NCBI RefSeq assembly: GCF_900115265.1
Contig: NZ_FOVU01000004.1
Coordinates: 370,987-434,986 of the forward strand
DNA from: Bradyrhizobium sp. Ghvi
GTDB lineage: Bacteria > Pseudomonadota > Alphaproteobacteria > Rhizobiales > Xanthobacteraceae
Length of the DNA stretch: 64,000 nt
Reading direction: 5' to 3'
The translations under genes were made by a program, and so were the position numbers. Positions 7,063 through 16,069 of this stretch are shown piece after piece. The notes beneath the pieces were generated by a model. The model saw only the letters and a list, made by a program, of their open reading frames with translations, did not search any database and was not told where the DNA came from. Position 1 is the stretch's first letter. Each line of letters begins with the position of its first letter.

Positions 7063-8376
7063 ATGCTCTGGCCGCTCTCGACCCGCCACAAACGTCTGTT
7101 CAGGCTGACATCCGCGCGATGGCAGCGGCGGACGATCTTCGTGCTCGGGGGCATCGGGGTCGGCGCCGCGGCGGTGGCGCTGGCACAGCTCGCCGATCTC
7201 GCACAGCATGCCTTTGGACTCCTGCTGGCCGAGTCGCGCTATGCCGTGCTCGCGGTGACGCCGCTCGGCTTCATGCTGTCAGCCTATCTGACCGTCCGCC
7301 TGTTCCCGAACGCGCAGGGCAGTGGAATCCCTCAGGCCATTGCCGCCCGGCATCTGACCGATCAGACGGCGCGCGCGAATCTGGTCTCGATCCGGATCGC
7401 GGTCGGCAAGATCATCCTCACTCTGTTCGGACTGCTGTGCGGCGGCTCGGTAGGGCGGGAAGGGCCGACCGTTCAGGTCGGCGCTTCCATCATGTTTGCG
7501 CTCGGCCGTGTCTCGCCCCGTCGACAGCCCGGATTGATCTTGGCTGGCGCGGCTGCCGGCGTTGCCGCGGCCTTCAATACGCCGCTGGCGGGAATCGTCT
7601 TCGGCATCGAGGAGATGAGCCGCGCGTTCGAGACCCGCACGTCGAGCCTCATCATTGCCGCCGTCATTGCGGCCGGCCTGACCTCGCTCGCGCTGGCGGG
7701 AAATTACGCCTATTTCGGCAGCAGCGCGATGACGCTGGCGCGTGGCGCCGACTGGCTTGCCGTTCCGGCTTGCGGCGTGGTGGGCGGCCTCGCCGGCGGC
7801 CTGTTCAGCCGTGTCGTGATCGCCATGGCGCGCGGTTTCAGGAACCCGCTCGGCGCGGCGATCAAGAGCCATCCGCTCTGGTTCGCATTTGCCTGCGGCC
7901 TCGCCGTCGCCATCTGCGGCCTGGTGTCCGGCGATACGATCTACGGCACAGGCTATGCGCAGGTGAAGGCGGCGCTCGACCACAGCGCGCCGTTGCCCCA
8001 AGACTTCGGAATCCTCAAGCTCCTCGCGACGACCTTTGCCGCGATCAGCGGTGTCCCGGGCGGCATCTTCTCGCCATCGCTCGCCGTCGGTGCCGGCATC
8101 GGCAGCAACATCGCTTCGTTCTTCCACGATGCGCCGCTCGGCGCGATCATGCTGCTCGGCATGGTCTCCTATTTCGCCGGCGTGGTGCAGGCGCCGATCA
8201 CCGCCTTCGTGATCGTGACCGAGATGACCGACAATCACGGCATGGTCGTGCCATTGATGGCGGCCGCGCTGATTGCGCATGCAACCTCGCGGATGATCTG
8301 CGAGGAAGGCATCTATCACGCGCTCGCCAAAGGCTTCATCGAGCGGGCGACGGGCCCGAACGAAAAGGAATCGTAG
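7063..8376 (+). CDS. ClC-family chloride channel or H+/Cl- antiporter
   Basis: A 437-residue multi-pass inner-membrane protein. The ion-path motifs are visible: GSGIPQA, GSVGREGPTVQVG with the gating glutamate of the ExGP motif, and GIFSPSLAVGA. These sit in a series of hydrophobic helices matching the usual 18-helix ClC core. The cytoplasmic CBS domains found in some relatives are absent. Whether it is a channel or a proton-coupled antiporter cannot be decided without aligning the internal proton glutamate. ATG 7063 has little Shine-Dalgarno. Confidence 0.92.
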   Translation: MLWPLSTRHKRLFRLTSARWQRRTIFVLGGIGVGAAAVALAQLADLAQHAFGLLLAESRYAVLAVTPLGFMLSAYLTVRLFPNAQGSGIPQAIAARHLTDQTARANLVSIRIAVGKIILTLFGLLCGGSVGREGPTVQVGASIMFALGRVSPRRQPGLILAGAAAGVAAAFNTPLAGIVFGIEEMSRAFETRTSSLIIAAVIAAGLTSLALAGNYAYFGSSAMTLARGADWLAVPACGVVGGLAGGLFSRVVIAMARGFRNPLGAAIKSHPLWFAFACGLAVAICGLVSGDTIYGTGYAQVKAALDHSAPLPQDFGILKLLATTFAAISGVPGGIFSPSLAVGAGIGSNIASFFHDAPLGAIMLLGMVSYFAGVVQAPITAFVIVTEMTDNHGMVVPLMAAALIAHATSRMICEEGIYHALAKGFIERATGPNEKES

Positions 8377-8418
8377 GATGGGCAAAGCGTAAGCGTGCCC
8401 GTCCCGAGGTGTCTGCCG

Positions 8419-9432
8419 CTACCATCCCTCCAGCACGATCTTGCCGCGTGACTTGCCGCTCTCGAGCAGCGCATGCGCGCGCTTGAGGTTGGCGGCGTTG
8501 ATCGTGCCAAAGGTCTGGTCGAGCGTGGTACGCAAAACGCCCTTGTCGATGAGGTCGGCAACGTCGTTGAGCAGGTGATGCTGCGCGATCATGTCTGGCG
8601 TCTGGAACGAAGAGCGCGTGAACATCGATTCCCAATGCACGGAGATCGCCTTGCCCTTGAACGTGCTCATGGTGAATTCCGGGGGATCGTCGATCAGGCC
8701 GAAGCGGCCCTGCGGTGCCATGAACTCGGCGATCCCCTTGTAATGCTGATCGGTGAAGGTGAGGCTCGCCACCAGCGCGACCGGCGGCAGCCTCAAGCTC
8801 TCGATCTGCTCCTTCATCGGCTTGCCGTGGTCGATCACCGCATGGGCACCGAGATCGAGGCACCATTTCTGCGACTCCGGCCGCGTCGCAGTCGCGACCA
8901 CGGTGAGGCCGGTGAGGCGGCGCGCGAGCTGAATCAGGATCGAGCCGACGCCACCGGCGCCGCCGGTGATCAGGAGCGTGCGCGGATCGACGCTCTTGCC
9001 GGGGACAGCGCCGAGCCGGTCGAACAGCAGCTCCCAGGCGGTGATTGAGGTGAGGGGCAGGGCGGCGGCCTGCGCGAACGAGAGTGACTTCGGCTTGTTG
9101 CCGACGATGCGTTCGTCGACGAGGTGGAATTCGGCATTGGTGCCCTGGCGCAGGATCGAGCCTGCGTAAAACACCTCGTCACCCGGCTTGAACAGGGTGA
9201 CCTCGGGGCCGACGGCATCGACCACGCCGGCCGCGTCATAGCCGAGAATCTTGGTCTCGCCCTCGGGCGGTGCGGCGCGCTTGCGCACCTTGTAATCGAC
9301 GGGATTGGCCGAGATCGCCTTCACGGCGACGCGGATGTCGCATCCCTTCGGCTCGGGCTTGGCGGTTTCGAAATCGATCAGCGCGTTCTGATCCTCGATC
9401 GGAAGCGACGTCTTGTAACCGACGGCCTTCAT
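8419..9432 (-). CDS. Zinc-type alcohol dehydrogenase family / quinone-oxidoreductase-like protein
   Basis: A 337-residue MDR-superfamily reductase, probably NADPH-dependent. It has a GroES-like N-terminal half (NPVDYKVR, LGYDAAGVV, FKPGDEVFYAG) and the nucleotide motif TGGAGGVGSILIQLA. No structural-zinc cysteine cluster is seen, so it is closer to quinone oxidoreductases than to true zinc alcohol dehydrogenases. It is divergent from an HxlR regulator across a 120-bp spacer, the arrangement seen for redox-controlled qor-type genes, so repression by that neighbour is likely (inference). Confidence 0.9.
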   Translation of the reverse strand: MKAVGYKTSLPIEDQNALIDFETAKPEPKGCDIRVAVKAISANPVDYKVRKRAAPPEGETKILGYDAAGVVDAVGPEVTLFKPGDEVFYAGSILRQGTNAEFHLVDERIVGNKPKSLSFAQAAALPLTSITAWELLFDRLGAVPGKSVDPRTLLITGGAGGVGSILIQLARRLTGLTVVATATRPESQKWCLDLGAHAVIDHGKPMKEQIESLRLPPVALVASLTFTDQHYKGIAEFMAPQGRFGLIDDPPEFTMSTFKGKAISVHWESMFTRSSFQTPDMIAQHHLLNDVADLIDKGVLRTTLDQTFGTINAANLKRAHALLESGKSRGKIVLEGW

Positions 9433-9517
9433 GGCTTGTCTCCATCAATGGCGTGTTCGCCTGCCGCTCTAACTGTCGCCCTGGCTCCGGTTTGGCAAGT
9501 ACTGTAAATTCGGGGAT

Positions 9518-9539
9518 ATAGTCCCTGTTTGGATACTAT
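9518..9539. promoter_or_regulatory. Candidate HxlR operator
   Basis: The inverted pair ATAGT (9518-9522) and ACTAT (9535-9539), 12 nt apart, lies in the divergent spacer just before the HxlR start. HxlR/QorR repressors bind short dyads of this kind near their own promoters. Only the dyad and its location support the call. Confidence 0.35.
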
Positions 9540-9552
9540 TGGGAAAACACGC

Positions 9553-9930
9553 ATGAAACGGCGCAATTTTGCCCGGCGCCCGGGTTGCTCGGTCGAGGCG
9601 ACGTTGGACCTGATCGACGGCAAATGGAAGGGCGTGATCCTCTATCATCTCCAGAGCGGCACCCTGCGCTTCGGCGAATTGCGCCGCCGGATGCCCGGCA
9701 TCACCCAGCGCATGCTGACCAAACAGCTTCGCGCGCTGGAAGAGGACAAGCTGGTCATCCGCAAGGTCTATGCGGAAGTGCCGCCGCGGGTGGAGTATTG
9801 CCTCTCCGAGCTCGGCGAGAGTCTCAAGCCAGTGATCGACATCCTGAAGGCCTGGGGCGAGAGCCACCAGCAGCGGCTGTCCTGCGCGCCGCCGCCGGTG
9901 GTCGTGAGGAAGCCGAAGCGCGCGGCGTAG
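9553..9930 (+). CDS. HxlR-family winged-helix regulator
   Basis: A 125-residue single-domain DNA-binding protein: CSVEATLDLIDGKWKGVILYHL, then RFGELRRRMPGITQRMLTKQLRALE and a wing ending LGESL are diagnostic of HxlR/DUF24. The cysteine just before the first helix is the position used for redox sensing in several relatives (QorR, YodB, HypR). It is divergent from a quinone-oxidoreductase-like gene and probably regulates it. ATG 9553 is preferred over an in-frame TTG at 9529. Confidence 0.9.
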   Translation: MKRRNFARRPGCSVEATLDLIDGKWKGVILYHLQSGTLRFGELRRRMPGITQRMLTKQLRALEEDKLVIRKVYAEVPPRVEYCLSELGESLKPVIDILKAWGESHQQRLSCAPPPVVVRKPKRAA

Positions 9931-9969
9931 ACGTCCGGGAGCGGCGTGCCGCTCTCGGACGAGATCAAG

Positions 9970-11586
9970 TCAGAACGCGAATTGCGTGCGCATCGCCACC
10001 GCGTCAAAGCTTGAGCCCGTATTCGCGAACGCCGTGGGCGGGAGCGTCTGCTTTGATACGGTGGCATGGAGGTAGTCGAGCATGAAGCGGACGTTGCCAT
10101 TGACGTACCAATTGAGGGCGAGCGTGTAGACGTTCTGGCGTCCACCCGCGACGCCGTTGGCGCTCGCAAGCTGATCGTTGAGGTCGATCGTCGAGAAGCG
10201 GCCCGCGATTTCCCATGCACCCCAGCCCCCGCCGTCGAGAGAGAACGGATGCGCCGGCTTGACGCCGTTATAGGCGGCGTTGCCCGCATTGTAGGTCCGG
10301 CCTTCGCCCGTCAGCACGTAGCCGGCCTGCGCATAGCCGCCCTGGAATTTCAGGCTCGATGCGCCGACGAGCGGCACGCTGGTGTTGGCGGTGCGGTCGA
10401 CATTGTACCAGAAGTACTCACCTTGGACGATGAACGGCCCATAGGTCGCCGCCGCCTCGACGCTGTAGACTTGCGCGCCCGAGACGTTGGCGATCGCGCC
10501 AGTCGACACCAGCGTGGTCGGGTCGAGGCGCAATTCTGGACGATCGCTGAGCGTAAGCGTTTGCGTGTTGGCGATCAGGTTGCGCGGGGGCTGGATCAGC
10601 CACTGCGCGTCGACGCCGACATGCACCGAGTAGTCCTTGCCGCTGATCGGATTGCCTGCGACGCGCGCTACGGCGCCATATTGCTCGCCGGTTCCCGCTG
10701 GCGCCGCGCTCGAGGCGGAATGGATTGCGCCGGTCGACGGCCCGGTGGCGTAACCACCGATCCAGAGCTGGTCGTTGAACCAACGCGCACCGGCTGCAGA
10801 GCGGAAGTCGCCGGCGGCGATGTTGGTCGCGACCACGCCGGGCGAGGCACGCTCCATGAACATGATGTCGTTGGAGCTCGTGGCCTCGTCCATGGTGTAG
10901 GGCAGATCCATGATGCCGGCCTCGACGGCCATCCGGCCTCCGAACGGTTTCAGGCCGGTGTAGCTGAGGTAGGCGTTCTCGACTCCGGACACGCCGCCGC
11001 CCGCAAGCGATCCCGCTGCCGCGCCGCCAAAGCCGTCGGACGAGCCGCCGAAATCGTAGACCAGGGCGAAATTCCAGTCGTTGAAGAACTTGCCGGCAAG
11101 GCCGATGCGGGCGCGGCGAACGTTCTCGCCACTGTCGAGCTTTTGCGGCACCGTGGCTGCGGTGTCGGGGCGATAGTGGTAGCCGCCGACATCCCAGTGC
11201 ACGCGGCCCGTGATAGCGACGCAATTGGCCTGGTCGGCCGTGCAGATGGTCGGCCGGTTGTTCGGCATCGTCACGATGACACCGGCTACCTGCGGGGCGC
11301 CCTTGACCGGGAAAGCGGCATTGGCATTGGCGACGACCGCCTTCGCCTCCGAGCGAGCCTCGGCCTTTGCTTCAGCCTTTGCCTCGGCCCTCGTCTTGGC
11401 CGCGGCCGCCGTGTTCGCGGCGGTCTGGCTCTGCAGCTTGTCGAGCTTCTGCTCGAGCATTTTCAGCTGCTGCTTGAGGAGTGCGATCTCCTGGTCGCTG
11501 TTGCCCGCTGATTGGGCCTGGGCCTGCGAGGCCGCCAGCACGCCGGCGAGACCAATCGCCGTGGCTGCCATTCTTGTCCTGCTCAT
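9970..11586 (-). CDS. Outer-membrane porin, OprO/OprP-like, with coiled-coil N-terminus
   Basis: A 538-residue outer-membrane beta-barrel. It starts with a Sec signal peptide (MAATAIGLAGVLAASQAQAQ) followed by a coiled coil (EIALLKQQLKMLEQKLDKLQ) and an Ala/Lys/Glu linker of about 45 residues. The barrel of alternating strands ends in a terminal Phe (MRTQFAF), the BAM recognition signature. The region around VRRARIGLAGKFFNDWNFAL matches phosphate-selective porin (Porin_O_P) proteins. The N-terminal coiled coil resembles trimerising periplasmic segments of SlpA/Omp-alpha porins. The start at 11586 has ggatggag upstream. Confidence 0.88.
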   Translation of the reverse strand: MSRTRMAATAIGLAGVLAASQAQAQSAGNSDQEIALLKQQLKMLEQKLDKLQSQTAANTAAAAKTRAEAKAEAKAEARSEAKAVVANANAAFPVKGAPQVAGVIVTMPNNRPTICTADQANCVAITGRVHWDVGGYHYRPDTAATVPQKLDSGENVRRARIGLAGKFFNDWNFALVYDFGGSSDGFGGAAAGSLAGGGVSGVENAYLSYTGLKPFGGRMAVEAGIMDLPYTMDEATSSNDIMFMERASPGVVATNIAAGDFRSAAGARWFNDQLWIGGYATGPSTGAIHSASSAAPAGTGEQYGAVARVAGNPISGKDYSVHVGVDAQWLIQPPRNLIANTQTLTLSDRPELRLDPTTLVSTGAIANVSGAQVYSVEAAATYGPFIVQGEYFWYNVDRTANTSVPLVGASSLKFQGGYAQAGYVLTGEGRTYNAGNAAYNGVKPAHPFSLDGGGWGAWEIAGRFSTIDLNDQLASANGVAGGRQNVYTLALNWYVNGNVRFMLDYLHATVSKQTLPPTAFANTGSSFDAVAMRTQFAF

Positions 11587-11901
11587 GTCGTGACTCCATC
11601 CTTTGACGAACTTCCCCAAGTCGCAACGGGAGAGCCTAGGTGTGATCGATGACTGCCCCGCGACGGTGCGCACCCGGTTGCGCGGTTCCCACTGAGACCA
11701 ATTCGCCGCAACCGAATCTGCTATCGGCAGATTGCAAGATGATGCACATCATGCCAATCCACCAACCCCTGCAAATTGCGATTCCGCACGCGGAGCTTGT
11801 ATGCTCATGGCGCCGGACGAGGGGCTGAATATTGCCGCCGGGCGCCCTTCTAATGGGGGGCGAACGCGCCTATATTCCGGCGTCTTTTCCAAGAGGTAGG
11901 A
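11587..11901. other. 315-nt divergent spacer between porin and degQ-like gene
   Basis: No convincing ORF is seen. It must hold both divergent promoters and contains one perfect 14-bp dyad (separate entry at 11739-11752). Confidence 0.6.
11739..11752. promoter_or_regulatory. Perfect dyad ATGATG-CA-CATCAT
   Basis: A 6-bp perfect inverted repeat with a two-base centre lies about midway in the divergent porin/protease spacer. Its position suits a regulator acting on either gene; the binding protein is unknown. Confidence 0.3.
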
Positions 11902-13308
11902 ATGTTTCGATCGATCTCGACCGCCGTCGTCGTCACGGCATTGTGCATAGGCTTTTCGGCCCACTTCAATCCGGCTGCCGCGCAAGACCGTCGTGTCCCG
12001 GCGTCGCCGGCCGAACTCCGGCTGTCCTATGCGCCGATCGTGCAGCGGGTGCAGCCGGCGGTCGTCAACGTCTATGCCGCCAAGGTGGTGCAGAACCGCA
12101 ATCCGCTGCTGGACGATCCGATCTTCCGCCGCTTCTTCGGCGGCGGCCAACAGCAGGAGCAGGTGCAGCGCTCTCTCGGTTCGGGCGTGATCGTCGATTC
12201 CTCCGGGCTCGTCGTCACCAACGTCCACGTCATCGAAGGCGCCGACCAGGTGAAGGTGTCGCTGTCGGACAAGCGCGAGTTCGAGGCCGAGATCGTGCTG
12301 AAGGATTCCCGCAGCGACCTCGCCGTGCTGCGTCTCAAGGACAGCCACGAGAAGTTCCCGGCGCTCGAGTTCACCAACTCGGACGAGCTGATGGTCGGCG
12401 ACGTCGTGTTGGCGATTGGCAATCCTTTCGGTGTCGGCCAGACCGTGACTCACGGCATCATCTCGGCGCTGGCACGCACGCAGGTCGGCATCACCGATTA
12501 TCAGTTCTTCATCCAGACTGATGCGCCGATCAACCCCGGCAATTCCGGTGGCGCGCTGGTGGACATGAATGGCCGGCTCGCCGGCATCAACACCGCGATC
12601 TATTCGCGCTCCGGCGGCTCGCAGGGCATCGGTTTTGCGATTCCGGCCAACATGGTGCGCGTGGTCGTGGCTTCCGCCAAGAGCGGCGGCAAGGCCGTGA
12701 AACGTCCATGGCTCGGTGCGAAGCTGCAGGCGGTGACGCCGGAGATCGCCGAGAGTCTCGGCCTCAAGACGCCGACCGGCGCTCTGGTCGCAAGCGTCGT
12801 GCCGAACGGCCCTGCGGCAAAGGCCGGGCTGAAATCGTCCGATCTCATCACCGGCATCGATGGGCAGGCGGTGGACGATCCCAACGCGTTCGACTACCGC
12901 TTTGCCACCCGTCCACTCGGCGGCACTGCGCAGATCGACGTGCAGCGCGGCAGCAAGCCGCTCAAGCTGACGATCGCGCTCGAGACTGCGCCCGACACCG
13001 GCCGCAATGAACTCGTCATCACCACGCGTTCGCCGTTCCAGGGCGCCAGGATCTCCACCATCACGCCAGCGGTGGCCGATGAGCTGCATCTGGACGCCGA
13101 CACCGAGGGCGTCGTCGTCACCGACATCGGCGACGGCACGGCGGCGCAGAATGTCGGATTCCAGAAGGGCGACATCATCCTGTCCGTGAACAATCAGAAG
13201 ATCGCCAAGACCAGCGACCTGGAGAGGGCTGCGAAGGAGCAGCCACGGCTCTGGCGCATCGCGGTGGTGCGCGGCGGTCAGCAGATCAACGTCACGCTGG
13301 GCGGATGA
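11902..13308 (+). CDS. Do/DegQ-type periplasmic serine endoprotease
   Basis: HtrA-family protease and chaperone for misfolded envelope proteins. It has a Sec signal peptide (residues 1-30, ending PAAAQ). The catalytic triad is His109 (TNVHVIEG), Asp139 (SDLAVLRL) and Ser215 (NPGNSGGALVD), with AIGNPFGVGQTVTHGIIS and GIGFAIP typical of the protease domain. Two PDZ domains follow, about residues 270-355 and 370-465. At 468 residues it fits the Do family. ATG 11902 follows agaggtagg. Its stop overlaps the rarA start by 4 nt. Confidence 0.94.
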   Translation: MFRSISTAVVVTALCIGFSAHFNPAAAQDRRVPASPAELRLSYAPIVQRVQPAVVNVYAAKVVQNRNPLLDDPIFRRFFGGGQQQEQVQRSLGSGVIVDSSGLVVTNVHVIEGADQVKVSLSDKREFEAEIVLKDSRSDLAVLRLKDSHEKFPALEFTNSDELMVGDVVLAIGNPFGVGQTVTHGIISALARTQVGITDYQFFIQTDAPINPGNSGGALVDMNGRLAGINTAIYSRSGGSQGIGFAIPANMVRVVVASAKSGGKAVKRPWLGAKLQAVTPEIAESLGLKTPTGALVASVVPNGPAAKAGLKSSDLITGIDGQAVDDPNAFDYRFATRPLGGTAQIDVQRGSKPLKLTIALETAPDTGRNELVITTRSPFQGARISTITPAVADELHLDADTEGVVVTDIGDGTAAQNVGFQKGDIILSVNNQKIAKTSDLERAAKEQPRLWRIAVVRGGQQINVTLGG

Positions 13309-14642
13309 GTCCGAAGCGACCACAGGAGACGCCAACGCTCTTTGCTGCGGCGGGGCTCGATCACGAGGCTCCGCATCCGCTGCCGGACCGACTGCGGCCG
13401 CGTACGCTGTCGGAGGTCGTCGGCCAGGATCACATCCTCGGCCCCGACGGCGCACTGACGCGCATGCTGGAGACGCGCACGCTGGGCTCGCTGGTGTTCT
13501 GGGGCCCGCCGGGCACCGGCAAGACCACCGTGGCACGGCTGCTTGCGGATGCGACCGATCTGCATTTCGAGCAGATATCGGCGGTGTTCTCCGGCGTTGC
13601 CGATCTGAAGAAAGCGTTCGACGCCGCGCGTGCCCGCCGCGAGATGGGCAAGGGCACGCTCTTGTTCGTCGACGAGGTGCATCGCTTCAACCGGGCTCAG
13701 CAGGATTCCTTCCTGCCCGTCATGGAGGACGGCACCGTCGTGATGATCGGCGCCACCACGGAAAATCCGTCGTTCGAGCTCAACGCGGCGTTGCTCTCTC
13801 GTGCCCGCGTTCTGGTGTTTCGCTCGCTCGATGCCGCCGCAATCGAGAAACTGTTCGCGCATGCCGAGGAGATCGAGGGCAAGAAGCTGCCGCTCGATGC
13901 GGAGGCGAGGGCGGTGCTGGTGCGGATGGCCGACGGCGATGGCCGCGCGTCGCTGACGCTCGCCGAAGAGGTCTGGCGTTCGGCACGGGCGGACGAGATC
14001 TTCAATGCCGCGCAGTTGCAGGAGATCCTGCAACGCCGCGCGCCCATCTACGACAAATCGGCCGACGGCCATTACAATCTGATCTCGGCGCTGCATAAAT
14101 CGGTGCGCGGCTCCGATCCGGACGCCGCGCTCTATTACCTTGCCCGTATGCTCGATGCCGGCGAGGACCCGCTGTTCCTGGCTCGCCGTGTCGTGCGCAT
14201 GGCCGTCGAAGATATAGGGCTTGCCGATCCGCAGGCGCTCGTCATCGCCAATGCGGCGAAGGACGCCTTCGACTTCCTCGGCCACCCAGAGGGTGAGCTC
14301 GCGATCGCGCAGGCCGTGGTCTATCTCGCCACCGCACCGAAATCGAATGCGGTCTACACCGCCTTCGGCACGGCGATGCAGGTCGCAAAGCAGGCCGGCT
14401 CGCTGCTGCCGCCCAAGCACATCCTGAACTCGCCGACCAAGCTGATGAAGTCCGAAGGCTACGGCACCGGCTACGAATACGACCACGATGCCCCCGACGC
14501 CTTCTCCGGCCAGGACTACTTTCCCGAAGCCCTGGGCCGCCAGACCTTCTACGACCCGCCCGAGCGCGGCTTCGAGCGCGAGATCAGGAAGCGGCTGGAC
14601 TATTGGGCCAAGCTGCGCAAGGAGCGGGGTGGTTCACGCTAG
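13305..14642 (+). CDS. rarA: Replication-associated recombination protein A (RarA/MgsA AAA+ ATPase)
   Basis: A 445-residue AAA+ ATPase of the clamp-loader clade acting at stalled replication forks. Visible are Walker A GPPGTGKTT, Walker B LLFVDEVHRFN, sensor 1 GATTENPSFE and the C-terminal tetramerisation region with VRMAVEDIGLADP and PKSNAVYTAFG. The start codon overlaps the stop of the degQ-like gene (ATGA), so translation is coupled, an association without an obvious functional link. Confidence 0.95.
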   Translation: MSPKRPQETPTLFAAAGLDHEAPHPLPDRLRPRTLSEVVGQDHILGPDGALTRMLETRTLGSLVFWGPPGTGKTTVARLLADATDLHFEQISAVFSGVADLKKAFDAARARREMGKGTLLFVDEVHRFNRAQQDSFLPVMEDGTVVMIGATTENPSFELNAALLSRARVLVFRSLDAAAIEKLFAHAEEIEGKKLPLDAEARAVLVRMADGDGRASLTLAEEVWRSARADEIFNAAQLQEILQRRAPIYDKSADGHYNLISALHKSVRGSDPDAALYYLARMLDAGEDPLFLARRVVRMAVEDIGLADPQALVIANAAKDAFDFLGHPEGELAIAQAVVYLATAPKSNAVYTAFGTAMQVAKQAGSLLPPKHILNSPTKLMKSEGYGTGYEYDHDAPDAFSGQDYFPEALGRQTFYDPPERGFEREIRKRLDYWAKLRKERGGSR

Positions 14643-14693
14643 AGGCGGCCGTTTCGTCGTGACGTACGCCCGCTTTTAGGGTAGGCAGGCAGC

Positions 14694-15923
14694 ATGAGCC
14701 GCCGCATCAAAAGAACCAACCAACAGCCACGTTCGCGCGACGAGCGTAAGGAATCGCGTCCGCATCAGGCGCGGAGCGCGAAGAAGGCCGGGCCACGTCC
14801 AGGAGGCAAGCCCGGCGGCAAGCCGCCGCGCTTTGCGGGCGAACGTGCCGAGCGGCGCCCGCCCAAAGCAAGGCTGGAGAGGGCTGAGCTGGAAAGGGCC
14901 GCGCCGGCCAAGCCGGTCGAGGCGCTGCTGCCGACCAAGGTGCAGACCGTCACGGTGACGGCCGACGAGAACAACATGCGCGTCGACCGTTTTCTCGAAG
15001 CGCGGTTTCCCGGGCTGTCGTTCTCCCACATCCAGCGCGTCGTCCGCAAAGGCGAGTTGCGCGTCGATGGCAAGCGCGTCGACAGCAAGGACCGCCTGGA
15101 GGAGGGCCAGAGCGTCCGTATTCCGCCGCTGAAGCTCGATGCGCCGAAGGTCGGCGGTGAGCTCTCGGAGGCCGCGCAGAAGACGCTCAAGGCGCTGAAG
15201 GAGATGACGATCTACGAGGACGACGACGTCCTCGTCTTGAACAAGCCCGCTGGCCTTGCCGTGCAGGGCGGCTCGGGCATGACGCGGCACATCGACCAGA
15301 TGCTGGAGGTGATGCGCGATTCCAAGGGTCAGAAGCCGCGCCTCGTGCACCGTATCGATCGCGAGACCTCGGGCTGCCTGCTGATCGCAAAGACGCGCTT
15401 TGCCGCTTCACACTTGACTGGCGCCTTTCGCTCGCGCTCGGCGCGCAAGGTCTATTGGGCGCTGGTGCCGGGTCTGCCGAAGCCCAAGCAGGGCCGCATC
15501 TCGACCTTCCTTGCCAAGGAAGAGAGCGAGGACGACACCATCATGCGCATTGCCCAGCATGGCGACGAGGGCGCCAGCCACGCGGTGACCTACTACGCGG
15601 TGGTCGAGACCGCCGGCAACAAGCTGACCTGGGTGTCGCTGAAGCCGGTCACGGGCCGCACGCACCAGCTTCGCGCCCACATGGCCCATATCGGCCATCC
15701 CATCGTCGGCGATCCCAAATATTTCAACATCGAGAACTGGCAGCTCCCGGGCGGCCTGCAAAACCGGCTGCATCTGCTCGCGCGCCGCATCGTCATTCCG
15801 CATCCCCGCGGCGGCGTGATCGATGCCACCGCACCGCTGCCGCCGCACATGCAGCAGTCGTGGAATCTGCTCGGGCTGGATGCCAGCCGGTTCGACCCGA
15901 TCGAGAACGCGCCGGAGGAGTAG
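14694..15923 (+). CDS. Pseudouridine synthase of the RluC/RluD family
   Basis: Converts uridine to pseudouridine in 23S rRNA. The first ~80 residues are a very basic, low-complexity extension (Arg, Lys, Pro, Gly). An S4 RNA-binding domain follows (MRVDRFLEARFPGLSFSHIQRVVRKGELRV), then the catalytic domain with HRIDRETSG, where Asp222 is the expected nucleophile. GRTHQLRAHMAHIGHPIVGD is the conserved second motif. Of the RluC, RluD and RluA branches, RluC fits best from the S4 arrangement and the AKT after the active site, but the target sites cannot be set from sequence alone. The length is 409 residues, longer than usual because of the N-terminal extension. Confidence 0.92.
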   Translation: MSRRIKRTNQQPRSRDERKESRPHQARSAKKAGPRPGGKPGGKPPRFAGERAERRPPKARLERAELERAAPAKPVEALLPTKVQTVTVTADENNMRVDRFLEARFPGLSFSHIQRVVRKGELRVDGKRVDSKDRLEEGQSVRIPPLKLDAPKVGGELSEAAQKTLKALKEMTIYEDDDVLVLNKPAGLAVQGGSGMTRHIDQMLEVMRDSKGQKPRLVHRIDRETSGCLLIAKTRFAASHLTGAFRSRSARKVYWALVPGLPKPKQGRISTFLAKEESEDDTIMRIAQHGDEGASHAVTYYAVVETAGNKLTWVSLKPVTGRTHQLRAHMAHIGHPIVGDPKYFNIENWQLPGGLQNRLHLLARRIVIPHPRGGVIDATAPLPPHMQQSWNLLGLDASRFDPIENAPEE

Positions 15924-15948
15924 GGGGCGCTGCTAACCACCTCCTCAG

Positions 15949-16040
15949 TGTCATCGCCCGCGAAGGCGGGCGATCCAGCACTCCGAGACGGCTGTGCTTG
16001 AAACGATAAGCCGCGGTGTACTGGATGCCGGGGCATGACA
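15949..16040. repeat. Dispersed palindromic repeat, family C
   Basis: TGTCATCGCCCGCGAAGGCG at the left end and GATGCCGGGGCATGACA at the right end are imperfect inverted ends, with inner arms CGCCCGCGAAGGCGGGCG. This is the well-known style of intergenic element of Bradyrhizobium chromosomes. It separates convergent genes and may act as a terminator for both. Confidence 0.7.
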
Positions 16041-16069
16041 GCGTTGGTTGTGGTTGAGACCGAAAGCCC

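Noticed and set aside
6909..8486. 525-residue plus-strand frame
   Set aside because: Out-of-frame shadow of the ClC gene, which has all family motifs; the shadow is Arg-rich with no domain.
11749..13536. 595-residue minus-strand frame
   Set aside because: Antisense to the degQ-like protease, which has all catalytic motifs; the minus frame has Arg/Asp/His-rich composition typical of shadow frames.
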